From contig LVKA01000011.1 of the NCBI GenBank assembly GCA_001709035.1, positions 992,001 through 1,056,000 on the forward strand: a stretch of DNA of 64,000 nt, given 5' to 3'. Below, piece by piece: positions 17,909 through 26,000 of this stretch. The position numbers and the translations under genes were made by a program. Position 1 is the first letter of the stretch, and every line of letters begins with the position of its first letter. Under the pieces are notes generated by a model. It was not told the DNA's origin, made no database searches, and saw nothing but the letters and a program-made list of their open reading frames with translations. The DNA comes from Candidatus Thiodiazotropha endoloripes (lineage in GTDB: Bacteria; Pseudomonadota; Gammaproteobacteria; Chromatiales; Chromatiaceae).

Positions 17909-18568
17909 TTAAATGGGCTTCTTGCGAAGTCGTCTGGCGCCAATGCCCAATATTCCGGTAGCCAGCAGGAGAATGGAGGAGGGCTCTGGTACAGAGATTG
18001 TACCGTCGTCATCATCGGTTGATGACTGCAGGTTGACTACGGAGATCGACTGTAGTGTCAGGGTTGAAGTGATGGCGCTATACTCTTCAAACCAGTTTTG
18101 AGCGCTCTCGACACCGGTAAAGCCGGTCATTCCTACCACCCAGTCGCTGATTGAGTAGCTGTTACTAATGCGTACATAGTTGTCGTATGCACCGCCAAAC
18201 AGGGATGCACTACCGATTTCGGTGTTACCGAGTTTGAATTCCGCCGGACGGGTCGGTGTAAGATCCCTGTCTGTAGGCTGGATATGGTGGTCGCTGGCCA
18301 AGTCGGCATAGAAGTAATCAATATCCGATGTATCGGTGTAGGTATATTCATCACCTGCAAAGGTGGTGTAGGTTGCGTCCTGTTCTGTGTCCACGATAAA
18401 TCTGTACATGGTGCTGTCATCGACGGTCAAACCGGAGTCTGCTACAGCGCCAGATCTATCTATGATTGATTTGATTGTTCCTTGAAAGGTGTAGTACATC
18501 GGTGTTGCCTGTGCATTCCCTAGCAGGCCAAGCAGGCCGGCCAGCACTATTCCGGATACCCTCTTCAT
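17909..18568 (-). CDS. PEP-CTERM sorting domain-containing protein
   Basis: A 219-residue secreted protein. Residues 1-21 form a signal peptide (MKRVSGIVLAGLLGLLGNAQA). The C-terminus from residue 193 has the sorting signal VPEPSSILLLATGILGIGAR followed by a basic tail (RLRKKPI): the PEP motif, a hydrophobic helix and arginines/lysines. It is the expected substrate of the exosortase at 9852-11384. The mature region is beta-rich (YYTFQGTIKSI, MYRFIVDTEQDATYT) and resembles other small PEP-CTERM proteins of unknown function; no enzyme motif is visible. A sigma-54-like promoter lies about 85 bp upstream. Confidence 0.94.
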   Translation of the reverse strand: MKRVSGIVLAGLLGLLGNAQATPMYYTFQGTIKSIIDRSGAVADSGLTVDDSTMYRFIVDTEQDATYTTFAGDEYTYTDTSDIDYFYADLASDHHIQPTDRDLTPTRPAEFKLGNTEIGSASLFGGAYDNYVRISNSYSISDWVVGMTGFTGVESAQNWFEEYSAITSTLTLQSISVVNLQSSTDDDDGTISVPEPSSILLLATGILGIGARRLRKKPI

Positions 18569-18651
18569 CTAAACAGCTCCTTGAGTTAGTCCTTTGCATT
18601 GTCATAAAAACTTTACAGTTACAGGTTTAAAATCCACATCTAGGAATTAAA

Positions 18652-18667
18652 AGCAATATATGTGCCT
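18652..18667 (-). promoter_or_regulatory. Candidate sigma-54 promoter of the PEP-CTERM gene
   Basis: On the minus strand the site reads AGGCACATATATTGCT: GG and GC with ten bases between, GGCAC and TTGCT both matching the RpoN consensus. Transcription would begin near 18641, giving a leader of about 70 nt before the ATG at 18568. PEP-CTERM genes are known to be controlled by RpoN with the PrsK/PrsR pair; those genes are not in this window. Confidence 0.65.
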
Positions 18668-19189
18668 ACATAATGATATCAATGACTTATAAAAACCAAG
18701 TAAAACACATTGTAAAATTTTCCAACATTTTGGCGCCACCGGCACCCTTTCGGTTACCTGGATAGGTGACGGCAGCTTAGGTGTATTACCGGATGGTGGC
18801 TGGTAGATTGTTCACATGGATCGAGTGGCAAATTTACATCTTCGGGCGATCTGCCCCTGTTAACTTTTGTGTCAAGCAGAGTGATCGCTCCGGCCCCATC
18901 CGAATGTTGTATTTTTCCTAAGCGATGCTCAAAATAGGGTGTTTTGGATCAGTTGGGATAGGGTTTGCCTGTAGCGATCGCGACGATGTAAATAGTGGTG
19001 CCTTAACTCTTTGGGGTTTCGGTGGTTGTGCTGAGTGTATTTTATATTAAAAACAAAGAGTTGCATCACCATGAGCGCCTCTCTGGATTCAACTATCAAA
19101 TTAATGGATAGTGAGCGAATCCAGAAAGAACTTAAGCCTGCATTTGAGGTCATATTCCACGATTAAATCATTGGATTAGGGGTGATTTT
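18668..19189. other. Intergenic region between divergent PEP-CTERM and lipoprotein genes
   Basis: No gene with family resemblance. A nested hairpin at 19083-19124 pairs CTGGATTC with GAATCCAG and ACTATC with GATAGT; it could act in the leader of the gene at 19190. A 31-codon frame (19071-19166) overlaps the hairpin and has no clear ribosome site. Confidence 0.4.
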
Positions 19190-20023
19190 ATGAGAGTTGC
19201 AACAAGCACTGTTCTAGCTATGTTGACAATGCTGGTTATCGGTTGTCAGGAGAATAATCAACTAGGGGGGGCTTCAATGCCTGTCGATATCGATGATGAT
19301 TTGAAGGTGGTTGCGGATTCCAGGGTGTTCTTTGGACATCAGTCGGTTGGTAACAACATTATCGAGGGACTTGAATCCCTGGTGAGCAGCAGCGGTGTTG
19401 AGCTGGCTATCTCGGATTACCAAAACTATCAAGAAGAGAGTAAAGGCTGTCTGCTGCATAACGAGGTCGGTGAAAATACCGATCCGGTATCGAAATGTAC
19501 CGATTTCGGCCGTATTATCGATGAGGAGCTGTCAGGAAAAATTGACTATGCACTCCTGAAATTCTGTTACGTTGATGTGACCCGGCGTTCTGATGTAAAG
19601 CAGGTCTTCGGTGACTATCAGCGTACTATTGACGATCTTATCGACAGGCACCCCGACATCACCTTTATCCACACGACTGTTCCCCTCATGCACACACCGA
19701 GCGGAGTTAAAGTGTGGATTAAAAAGCTGCTGGGCCGGGAGAATACCCGAAAATTGGATAATATAAAGCGAAACGAATTCAATGAGCTGCTGAGAGCGAC
19801 CTATAGCACGGACCCGATAATCGATATCGCCAAGAGTGAATCGACCTACCCAGACGGTAGGCGTGAAACCTTTGAGGTTGACGGGAAGGCCTACTACTCG
19901 ATGATCAGTGAATACACGAGCGATGGTGGGCACCTGAACAGTACCGGTCAATTCCAGGTTGCGAAGAGCTTTGTTCAGGAGTTGGCGCAAATCATTCGCA
20001 CCGCACCAGCAGAAGTGGAGTAG
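19190..20023 (+). CDS. SGNH hydrolase-like lipoprotein
   Basis: A 277-residue exported lipoprotein: signal peptide ending in the lipobox LVIGC (Cys19). The mature part has FFGHQSVGNN (candidate nucleophile Ser52) and DGGHLNSTG near the C-terminus (Asp245, His248 in a D-x-x-H arrangement), with KFCYVDV and IHTTVPL strands between, which resembles an SGNH/GDSL esterase fold. Such enzymes remove or transfer O-acetyl groups, which would fit the acyltransferases in the locus. The N-terminal block differs from the classical GDS signature, so the assignment is tentative. A G7 run lies at 19265-19271. Confidence 0.65.
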   Translation: MRVATSTVLAMLTMLVIGCQENNQLGGASMPVDIDDDLKVVADSRVFFGHQSVGNNIIEGLESLVSSSGVELAISDYQNYQEESKGCLLHNEVGENTDPVSKCTDFGRIIDEELSGKIDYALLKFCYVDVTRRSDVKQVFGDYQRTIDDLIDRHPDITFIHTTVPLMHTPSGVKVWIKKLLGRENTRKLDNIKRNEFNELLRATYSTDPIIDIAKSESTYPDGRRETFEVDGKAYYSMISEYTSDGGHLNSTGQFQVAKSFVQELAQIIRTAPAEVE

Positions 20024-20057
20024 TCTACTCTATACCCGGGAACCAAATAGTTTACTT

Positions 20058-20124
20058 TTAGGGCTGCAAGCCTGCCCTTGTTCAGAGCCACAGCGCAGTG
20101 CAAGGGCAGGCTTAAAGCCCCTAA
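20058..20124. repeat. Long imperfect palindrome
   Basis: AAGCCTGCCCTTG (20068-20080) pairs perfectly with CAAGGGCAGGCTT (20101-20113) and the outer TTAGGG.CT pairs with AGCCCCTAA, around a 20-nt loop. It lies 35 bp after the lipoprotein stop. Without a T-run it looks more like a REP-type repeat than an intrinsic terminator. Confidence 0.6.
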
Positions 20125-20254
20125 TATATTTGAATATGATTAAGATAGGCTGCAATCGCCACCTGACGACTGGGAAAGCCAACTCTATTTTTGCATTGTT
20201 TTGTAGTAGCGTTCGGGGCGTTTACAACGATAAAGAACATAGGACACCCGCAGC

Positions 20255-21289
20255 TTGAAACTATCGATCATCATCAAGAAAATTATTGCATTCCTGCTAT
20301 TCCATAGTGGCTATACGACTAAAAAAATTGATGAAAAAGTTGATGATGATCAATATTTTATATTGATGTACCACCGGATCGTGGAATACCGGGAGAGTCT
20401 CCAGGACGGGATGTATGTTCTGCCCGATACCTTTGATGCACAGATGCGCTATATCAGGGACAATTTTACGGTCCTGTCGATCTGTGAGTTGAATGAGATC
20501 ATAGACTCCGGTAACTGGCGGCAAGGGGATGGAAAGCGCTATTGTGTCATTACCTTTGATGACGGTTGGAATGACTTCTATGAAAACGCCTTTCCCATTC
20601 TACAAAAGCATGATCTGCCGGCGGCACTCTTCTTGCCAACCGGGTTTATCGACCACAATAGAAAGATGTGGATCGACTTGTATGGCGAATTGCTTTCGGC
20701 CAAGCTGGACCTCGGGCTACGCCCGGAGTTCACCATCTCCAGTAATCACAGCCAGATACTGGACTACCTGGTAAATCTGAAGGGGAGCTACCGGAGTCAG
20801 CTCGAAAACGGAATCAACGAGTTGAAGCGGTATAGTGGCAGTGAGATCGATTCGATTCTTTCACAGTTTGGTAATTTGATCGAGAAGGAGAGTCGTAGCA
20901 GGGAGTCGGATTTCGTCAACTGGAACCAGGTGAACGAAATGAAGGCGTCCGGTTTGGTTACTATCGGATCGCATACGGTGAATCATGAAATATTGACCAA
21001 TATCGAAGATACGGGAGTGGTTCAAAGTGAGTTGCTCGACTCCCGGGATGAGTTGCTGGACAGAGCGGTCATGGATAGTCTCTGTATGACCTTCTGCTAT
21101 CCCAACGGTAATCACTCAAAAGATCTATCCAAATTGGTGTCTGATTCCGGCTACCACCTTGCAGTAACGACTCAGAGAGGGTGGAACACAATTGACGATG
21201 ATCGGGCCATGCTTAAGCGAATCGGTATGCACCAGGATGTCTCTTCCTCAGTGCCGATGTTTGCAACACGGATAAGCGGCATATTTTAA
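20255..21289 (+). CDS. Polysaccharide deacetylase family protein
   Basis: A 344-residue CE4/NodB-type enzyme. ILMYHRI opens the domain; ITFDDGW (Asp102, Asp103) gives the catalytic base and metal ligand, and SHTVNHE (His240, His244) gives the metal-binding histidines; FCYPNG is the later conserved strand. It would remove N- or O-acetyl groups from the glycan. The start is a TTG at 20255; a hydrophobic N-terminal stretch (IIIKKIIAFLLFHSG) may anchor it in the membrane. It comes 231 bp after the SGNH-like gene and 74 bp before a GT4 gene. Confidence 0.9.
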   Translation: MKLSIIIKKIIAFLLFHSGYTTKKIDEKVDDDQYFILMYHRIVEYRESLQDGMYVLPDTFDAQMRYIRDNFTVLSICELNEIIDSGNWRQGDGKRYCVITFDDGWNDFYENAFPILQKHDLPAALFLPTGFIDHNRKMWIDLYGELLSAKLDLGLRPEFTISSNHSQILDYLVNLKGSYRSQLENGINELKRYSGSEIDSILSQFGNLIEKESRSRESDFVNWNQVNEMKASGLVTIGSHTVNHEILTNIEDTGVVQSELLDSRDELLDRAVMDSLCMTFCYPNGNHSKDLSKLVSDSGYHLAVTTQRGWNTIDDDRAMLKRIGMHQDVSSSVPMFATRISGIF

Positions 21290-21363
21290 AAGCCCCTCGA
21301 GCCTATTCACTGTTTTTAGCAAAAAATGTTTGGTGATGGTAATAACTTGTTTGGTGTCAGTAG

Positions 21364-22461
21364 ATGAATATATGCCATGTGATTAGCGGCGATCTATGGG
21401 GTGGTGCCGAGTCTCAGGCATTTAAGCTCATTATCGAATCGAAACTAAATGGGATTGACGTCTGTGTGGTTGTGTTCAATAAAACAAAACTGTACGAGAT
21501 GCTGAAGCGCAGCGATGTCGACGTTTTCAACATTGATGAAGCCAGTAACAGCATCGTCTTCAGTGTTCTGAAGCTAAGGCGGATATTGAAGCAAAAGCGT
21601 ATCGATATTATCCATGCTCATGGAATAAAAGAGCACTTAATCGGTGGAATCGCAGCGAAGCTGGTCGGCCGTTGCAAGGTGGTTAGAACCCATCACGGCT
21701 TAGGGAGGCTGAATGCCAATCGTTTGCTGCGATCCCTCGAGTTGTTGAACTCCATGCTCTTCTCCGATGCGTTGATCGCGGTTTCAAAAGACCTGGAACG
21801 GCAGTTGATCGGTAAGAGACATCCGAAATCCAAAATTAGTGTCATCCATAACGGTATAGATTGCAGATCGGTCACTCCCGCTCGTTCCAAACAGGAGGTC
21901 AGAAACGCTTTAGGTGTCGATGAGCATACCCGGGTAGTCGGTACTCTAGGAAGGATGGTGCCGGTCAAAGGACATAAATATCTGTTGCAGGCTCAACAGC
22001 GGCTACTTAGTTCCGGAGTCGATTGCGTAGTGGTCATTGCGGGGGACGGTCCGTTGATGGAGGAGACAAAACAGCTTGCGGCAGAGCTCGATATTGAAGC
22101 ACAGGTCCGATTTCTTGGCCATGTTGACGAGGCGTACGACATATTAAGCGCATTTGACATTTTTGTCATGACCTCACTGCATGAGGGTGTACCGATTTCA
22201 ATACTCGAAGCTTCCTGTCTAGGTGTGCCGCTTGTTGCAACAGCGGTGGGCGGTGTAACGGAGGTAATAGAAGACGGCGTCAACGGTCTCCTGATTGCCG
22301 CAAAATCGCCCACAGAGTGTGCCGACGCCTGTGCTCGGATTCTGGGTGACAGTAGCGTCAAAACGGGGTTGAGTGAAAATGCGAGGCGAAAAGTCGGCGA
22401 TGAGTTCTCTTCGGAACGTTGTTTCACCACAACTAAAAAACTGTATGCAGAGTTGCTATAG
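21364..22461 (+). CDS. Glycosyltransferase family 4 protein
   Basis: A 365-residue GT4 enzyme, complete from the N-terminal MNICHVISGDLWGGAESQ (glycine loop of the acceptor domain) to the C-terminal donor domain with GTLGRMVPVKGHKYLL, IAGDGPLMEETKQL and EGVPISILE (E-x7-E), then AVGGVTEVIEDGVNGLL. It is the most canonical of the GT4 proteins in the window. It lies in a same-strand series with the deacetylase and CapK-like genes. Confidence 0.94.
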   Translation: MNICHVISGDLWGGAESQAFKLIIESKLNGIDVCVVVFNKTKLYEMLKRSDVDVFNIDEASNSIVFSVLKLRRILKQKRIDIIHAHGIKEHLIGGIAAKLVGRCKVVRTHHGLGRLNANRLLRSLELLNSMLFSDALIAVSKDLERQLIGKRHPKSKISVIHNGIDCRSVTPARSKQEVRNALGVDEHTRVVGTLGRMVPVKGHKYLLQAQQRLLSSGVDCVVVIAGDGPLMEETKQLAAELDIEAQVRFLGHVDEAYDILSAFDIFVMTSLHEGVPISILEASCLGVPLVATAVGGVTEVIEDGVNGLLIAAKSPTECADACARILGDSSVKTGLSENARRKVGDEFSSERCFTTTKKLYAELL

Positions 22462-22649
22462 TACGTGAAATTCTGCTGCAAGAGGTGAGTCTATCCACTC
22501 CCTAATGTTTGGCCGCACTGCTGCCGGATTAGGATCGGTTTTCGACGCTGTGGACAGACTCGATAGCCGGTTAGTTGTGCGGTATTTCGGGGGCGTAACA
22601 GCTTGCGTGTCAATGGTCTAATCCTAAAGCCGGTTACCGAGTCAAAATT

Positions 22650-24032
22650 ATGGGTAAAAAGAAGAGCCTGAATAACATTTATTACCATCTGCCAGTGTGG
22701 CTGCAGAATGTTCTTATCTCGGCGTACGGGCTATATATCAACCAGATACGCCATGGTAAAAAATTTCACCAGGCGCTTGAAAAAGTAGAGTCAAACCTGG
22801 CATTGAGTAGCGTGGAGTTTGACCAATACCTGGTCGATCAATTGCGTGATCTGGTCGGTTTGGCAAAAGCCCATGTGCCCTACTACAGAGAGCGGTTCAA
22901 AGAGATTGAGCCACAACAGTTTCAAACGCTAGCTGATATTGAAAAACTTCCGCTTTTGGAGAAACAGTCGATAAGGGAGAACCCGTTAGACCTGGTGGAT
23001 GAGCGGGAAGATCCCGAAAAACTTCATGTCATCCATACGACAGGCACAACCGGTACGCCCCTCAATATCTACTGTACCGCTGAGGCTAGAAAACTTAACT
23101 ACGCCTTTTTTTCCCGCTATCTTCATCAGGTGGGGGTAACCTATAAAGACAGCCGGGTGACGATTGGCGGAAGAATTGTCGTTCCAAGCTGGCAGGAGAG
23201 GCCGCCGTTCTGGCGTAACAGCTATTTTCAGAAAAACCATCTTTTCTCTTCCTACCACTTATCGGATAAGTGGCTTCCTTTCTATATCGATCAATTGAAG
23301 AGCATCAAACCGTCCTATATCGATGCCTATCCGTCAAGTGTCTATACGATTGCCAAGTATGCCGATGATCACGATAACTCCCTATCCGGGATAACAGAGG
23401 CGGTGGTCACATCAGCTGAGACGCTTTACGAAAATCAGAGAGCATTGATCGAAAAACAGTTTGACTGTCGTGTCTACGATCAATATGGGGCTGCAGAAAT
23501 GTGCGTTTTCATAGCGCAGTGCGAGCATGGAAGCTACCATGTCCATTCGGACTGTGCGATTGTTGAATTTCTCGATGAAAATGCAAAACCAGCCGCTGCG
23601 GGTGAGGAGGCCGAGGTGGTCTGTACCGGTCTCGTCAACAGAACCATGCCGCTGATACGATATAGGATTGGTGATAAAGTGGTGGTAGGTGACAATAACT
23701 GTAAATGTGGTTCTCACTTCCCTACGGTAGAGCGGGTTATCGGAAGGTGTGACGACTACATACTTACCCCGGAAGGGAATAAAATCGGCAGATTGAGTCC
23801 TGTCCTTAAGGGGTTTCCGGTTAAAGAGGCGCAATACAGACAGAGTATTGTGGAGGAAGTGGATGTGCTTCTGGTCAAGGATGTCGGTTATGGTGAGACT
23901 ACAGAGAATGAGATCGTCAATGAACTGGCAAAAAGGCTGGGTAATAAAATTATCATCAACGTGAAGTATGTCGATAAGATAGAGCGGTCGAAAGGTATGA
24001 AGTTGAAGTCGATTGTTTCCAACCTGAAATAG
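22650..24032 (+). CDS. CapK / phenylacetate-CoA ligase-like adenylating enzyme
   Basis: A 460-residue member of the ANL adenylate-forming superfamily. The P-loop HTTGTTGTPL is at 129-138, YGAAEM is the A5-type motif and RYRIGD the A7/A8 region. CapK-like members are common in capsule and EPS loci and probably activate a carboxylic acid as acyl-adenylate or thioester for transfer to sugar. Together with the ATP-grasp and FemAB-like proteins this suggests acyl or aminoacyl decoration of the polymer. It is the last gene of the EPS locus; the next gene is housekeeping. Confidence 0.88.
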   Translation: MGKKKSLNNIYYHLPVWLQNVLISAYGLYINQIRHGKKFHQALEKVESNLALSSVEFDQYLVDQLRDLVGLAKAHVPYYRERFKEIEPQQFQTLADIEKLPLLEKQSIRENPLDLVDEREDPEKLHVIHTTGTTGTPLNIYCTAEARKLNYAFFSRYLHQVGVTYKDSRVTIGGRIVVPSWQERPPFWRNSYFQKNHLFSSYHLSDKWLPFYIDQLKSIKPSYIDAYPSSVYTIAKYADDHDNSLSGITEAVVTSAETLYENQRALIEKQFDCRVYDQYGAAEMCVFIAQCEHGSYHVHSDCAIVEFLDENAKPAAAGEEAEVVCTGLVNRTMPLIRYRIGDKVVVGDNNCKCGSHFPTVERVIGRCDDYILTPEGNKIGRLSPVLKGFPVKEAQYRQSIVEEVDVLLVKDVGYGETTENEIVNELAKRLGNKIIINVKYVDKIERSKGMKLKSIVSNLK

Positions 24033-24167
24033 CACCATCTTTGGAAAAAGTCTGGCGCAAATTGACGCTAGCTGATCGCTGCGAAGTTTTGTGATGGTTG
24101 GCCTCAACAGAGGCTATGTGACAAAGCATCAAATTATCAGATCCTCCTTAGAGATAATAAAAGAGCT

Positions 24168-25016
24168 GTGAATATGAAGTATGTAGGCGCACACGTTAGT
24201 GCTTCCGGTGGTGTTCAGAACGCACCTCTTAACGCTCAGGCGATCGGGGCCAAGGCATTTGCTTTGTTTACCAAGAATCAACGTCAATGGCGGGCGAAAC
24301 CATTGTCTACCGAAACGATCGATAGTTTTCATGAGAATCTTGAGCAGGTCGGTATTGCGAGTAAATTTATCCTGCCCCATGATAGTTACCTGATCAATCT
24401 CGGCCATCCGGAGGCGGAAGGTCTGGAGAAATCGAGAGCGGCCTTTCTTGATGAACTGTTACGCTGTGAACAGTTGGGACTCTCGCTTCTGAATTTTCAT
24501 CCCGGCGCAACCCTGAGGAAGATTGATGAGGTGCAGAGCTTGCAACGTGTAGCCGACTCTATCAACTGGAGCCTGGAGCAGAGCCAGGGTGTGACTGCGG
24601 TCATTGAAAATACCGCCGGTCAAGGCAGTACCTTAGGATATTGCTTCGAGCATCTTGCAGAGATTATCGACCGGGTCGAAGATAAATCCCGTGTGGGTGT
24701 CTGTCTCGATACCTGCCATACATTTGTTGCCGGTTATGATCTGCGCTCGGTTTCCGCTTGTGATAAAACCTTTGCTGAATTTGATCGCGTGGTGGGTTTC
24801 GGTTATCTGCGCGGTATGCATCTCAACGACAGTAAACCGGAGTTGGGCGCGCGGGTCGATCGCCACCATAGCCTGGGGCAGGGCAAGCTGGGTTGGGAGG
24901 TGTTCCGATATATCATGCAGGATCAGCGGTTTAATGATATCCCACTGATTCTTGAGACGATTGACGACAGCCTATGGGCCGAGGAGATCGCCAGCCTGTA
25001 TGGATTTCAGAACTAA
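24168..25016 (+). CDS. nfo: Endonuclease IV
   Basis: A 282-residue AP endonuclease that cleaves 5' to abasic sites in base excision repair, using three Zn ions in a TIM barrel. Metal-ligand motifs are all present: [65 protein letters not shown] and LILETID. The GTG at 24168 and the ATG at 24174 are alternative starts; the ATG gives the standard [11 protein letters not shown]-terminus. Its presence marks the downstream boundary of the EPS locus. Confidence 0.96.
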   Translation: MNMKYVGAHVSASGGVQNAPLNAQAIGAKAFALFTKNQRQWRAKPLSTETIDSFHENLEQVGIASKFILPHDSYLINLGHPEAEGLEKSRAAFLDELLRCEQLGLSLLNFHPGATLRKIDEVQSLQRVADSINWSLEQSQGVTAVIENTAGQGSTLGYCFEHLAEIIDRVEDKSRVGVCLDTCHTFVAGYDLRSVSACDKTFAEFDRVVGFGYLRGMHLNDSKPELGARVDRHHSLGQGKLGWEVFRYIMQDQRFNDIPLILETIDDSLWAEEIASLYGFQN

Positions 25017-25089
25017 AATATTTGGCCGCCAGAACAATTATATGTAGACTTGCCCGTTTAGGATCAATAGGAAGCTACAGGATGTTGTG

Positions 25090-25890
25090 ATGTCTCTGTT
25101 GGAAAATTTGAAACAGGAAGCTCGTAAACGACAAGAGGACGACAGCGCCGATTGTGAGGCGACCAGGCTGGAATCCCTCTACCAGTCACAATTCAAACCC
25201 TCGATGCAGTCAATTCTGAAGTATCTCTCCGAGTTGACGGATCAGCTGAAAATTCTCGAACATGACGTTTGCCACCAGTATGAGATGCCGGGACTGGGGC
25301 CGGTAGGCGGACTGCGCCATACCGAGTATGTGGTCAACGCGGACAGTTCAGAGAACACCCGGGTTGTCCGCTTGCGCTTCCAGTGTGTTTCAGACAGTGA
25401 ACAGACCTTTGCCATTACCCCCAAGACCAAAGCGGATGAGGCGTGCGCCTTCCTCGATAGCCAGACCATGCGCTATACCGAGTGGCCGATTCGGGATCAG
25501 CATCAGCAGGTGGTCGGGCTGAATCTGCAGTTACCGGTGGTGGTCAAGGTGAATTTTGTTTTTCAGGCCGATCCGGAGTTGGGTTCGATTCGGATCTATA
25601 TCTCCAATTTCAGAAGTTTCAAGGTTGAAAAGAGCCTAATCCAGCCACACAAGGTGGATGATGCCTGGCTCGACAATCTGGGGCACTATATCCTGCGCAA
25701 CCGGGCGGATATGTACGATCTGCAGATCGATGATTCGGCCAAGGATGCGATTCGCCAACGTCTCCAGGATGCTAAACGGCAACGGGAGTTAGAGTTACAG
25801 GAGGCGCTCGCCCGAGAGCAGCTGGAACAGCAGCAGCAATCCAGCAAATCCCTGCTTGGAAAGCTGAAATCCCTGGCCGATAGGCTTTAA
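25090..25890 (+). CDS. Conserved protein of unknown function with C-terminal coiled coil
   Basis: A 266-residue soluble protein with no signal peptide or membrane helix. The start is set at the ATG 25090, one codon after a GTG. An N-terminal helical part (residues 1-60) precedes a mixed alpha/beta core (RVVRLRFQCVSDSEQTF, VVKVNFVFQADPELG, IRIYISNFRSF), and residues of about 220-255 are Arg/Glu/Gln-rich and predicted coiled coil. I do not recognise a named family. Its GC content is that of the housekeeping region, and it lies 110 bp before the sensor kinase gene without obvious linkage. Confidence 0.8.
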   Translation: MSLLENLKQEARKRQEDDSADCEATRLESLYQSQFKPSMQSILKYLSELTDQLKILEHDVCHQYEMPGLGPVGGLRHTEYVVNADSSENTRVVRLRFQCVSDSEQTFAITPKTKADEACAFLDSQTMRYTEWPIRDQHQQVVGLNLQLPVVVKVNFVFQADPELGSIRIYISNFRSFKVEKSLIQPHKVDDAWLDNLGHYILRNRADMYDLQIDDSAKDAIRQRLQDAKRQRELELQEALAREQLEQQQQSSKSLLGKLKSLADRL

Positions 25891-26000
25891 TGCTGCATCA
25901 CAAACTGCCGCTGTTATTGCCTTCGCTCAACCCTCGCATGGCTTTCTCTGGCTTCCCTTGCCAACTTGTCAGCTAGCGCTTTTTCACATAGGCTCAGGGA

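Noticed and set aside
19071-19166. 31-codon frame before the SGNH-like lipoprotein gene
   Set aside because: No ribosome site, overlaps a hairpin, and no resemblance to a known leader peptide.
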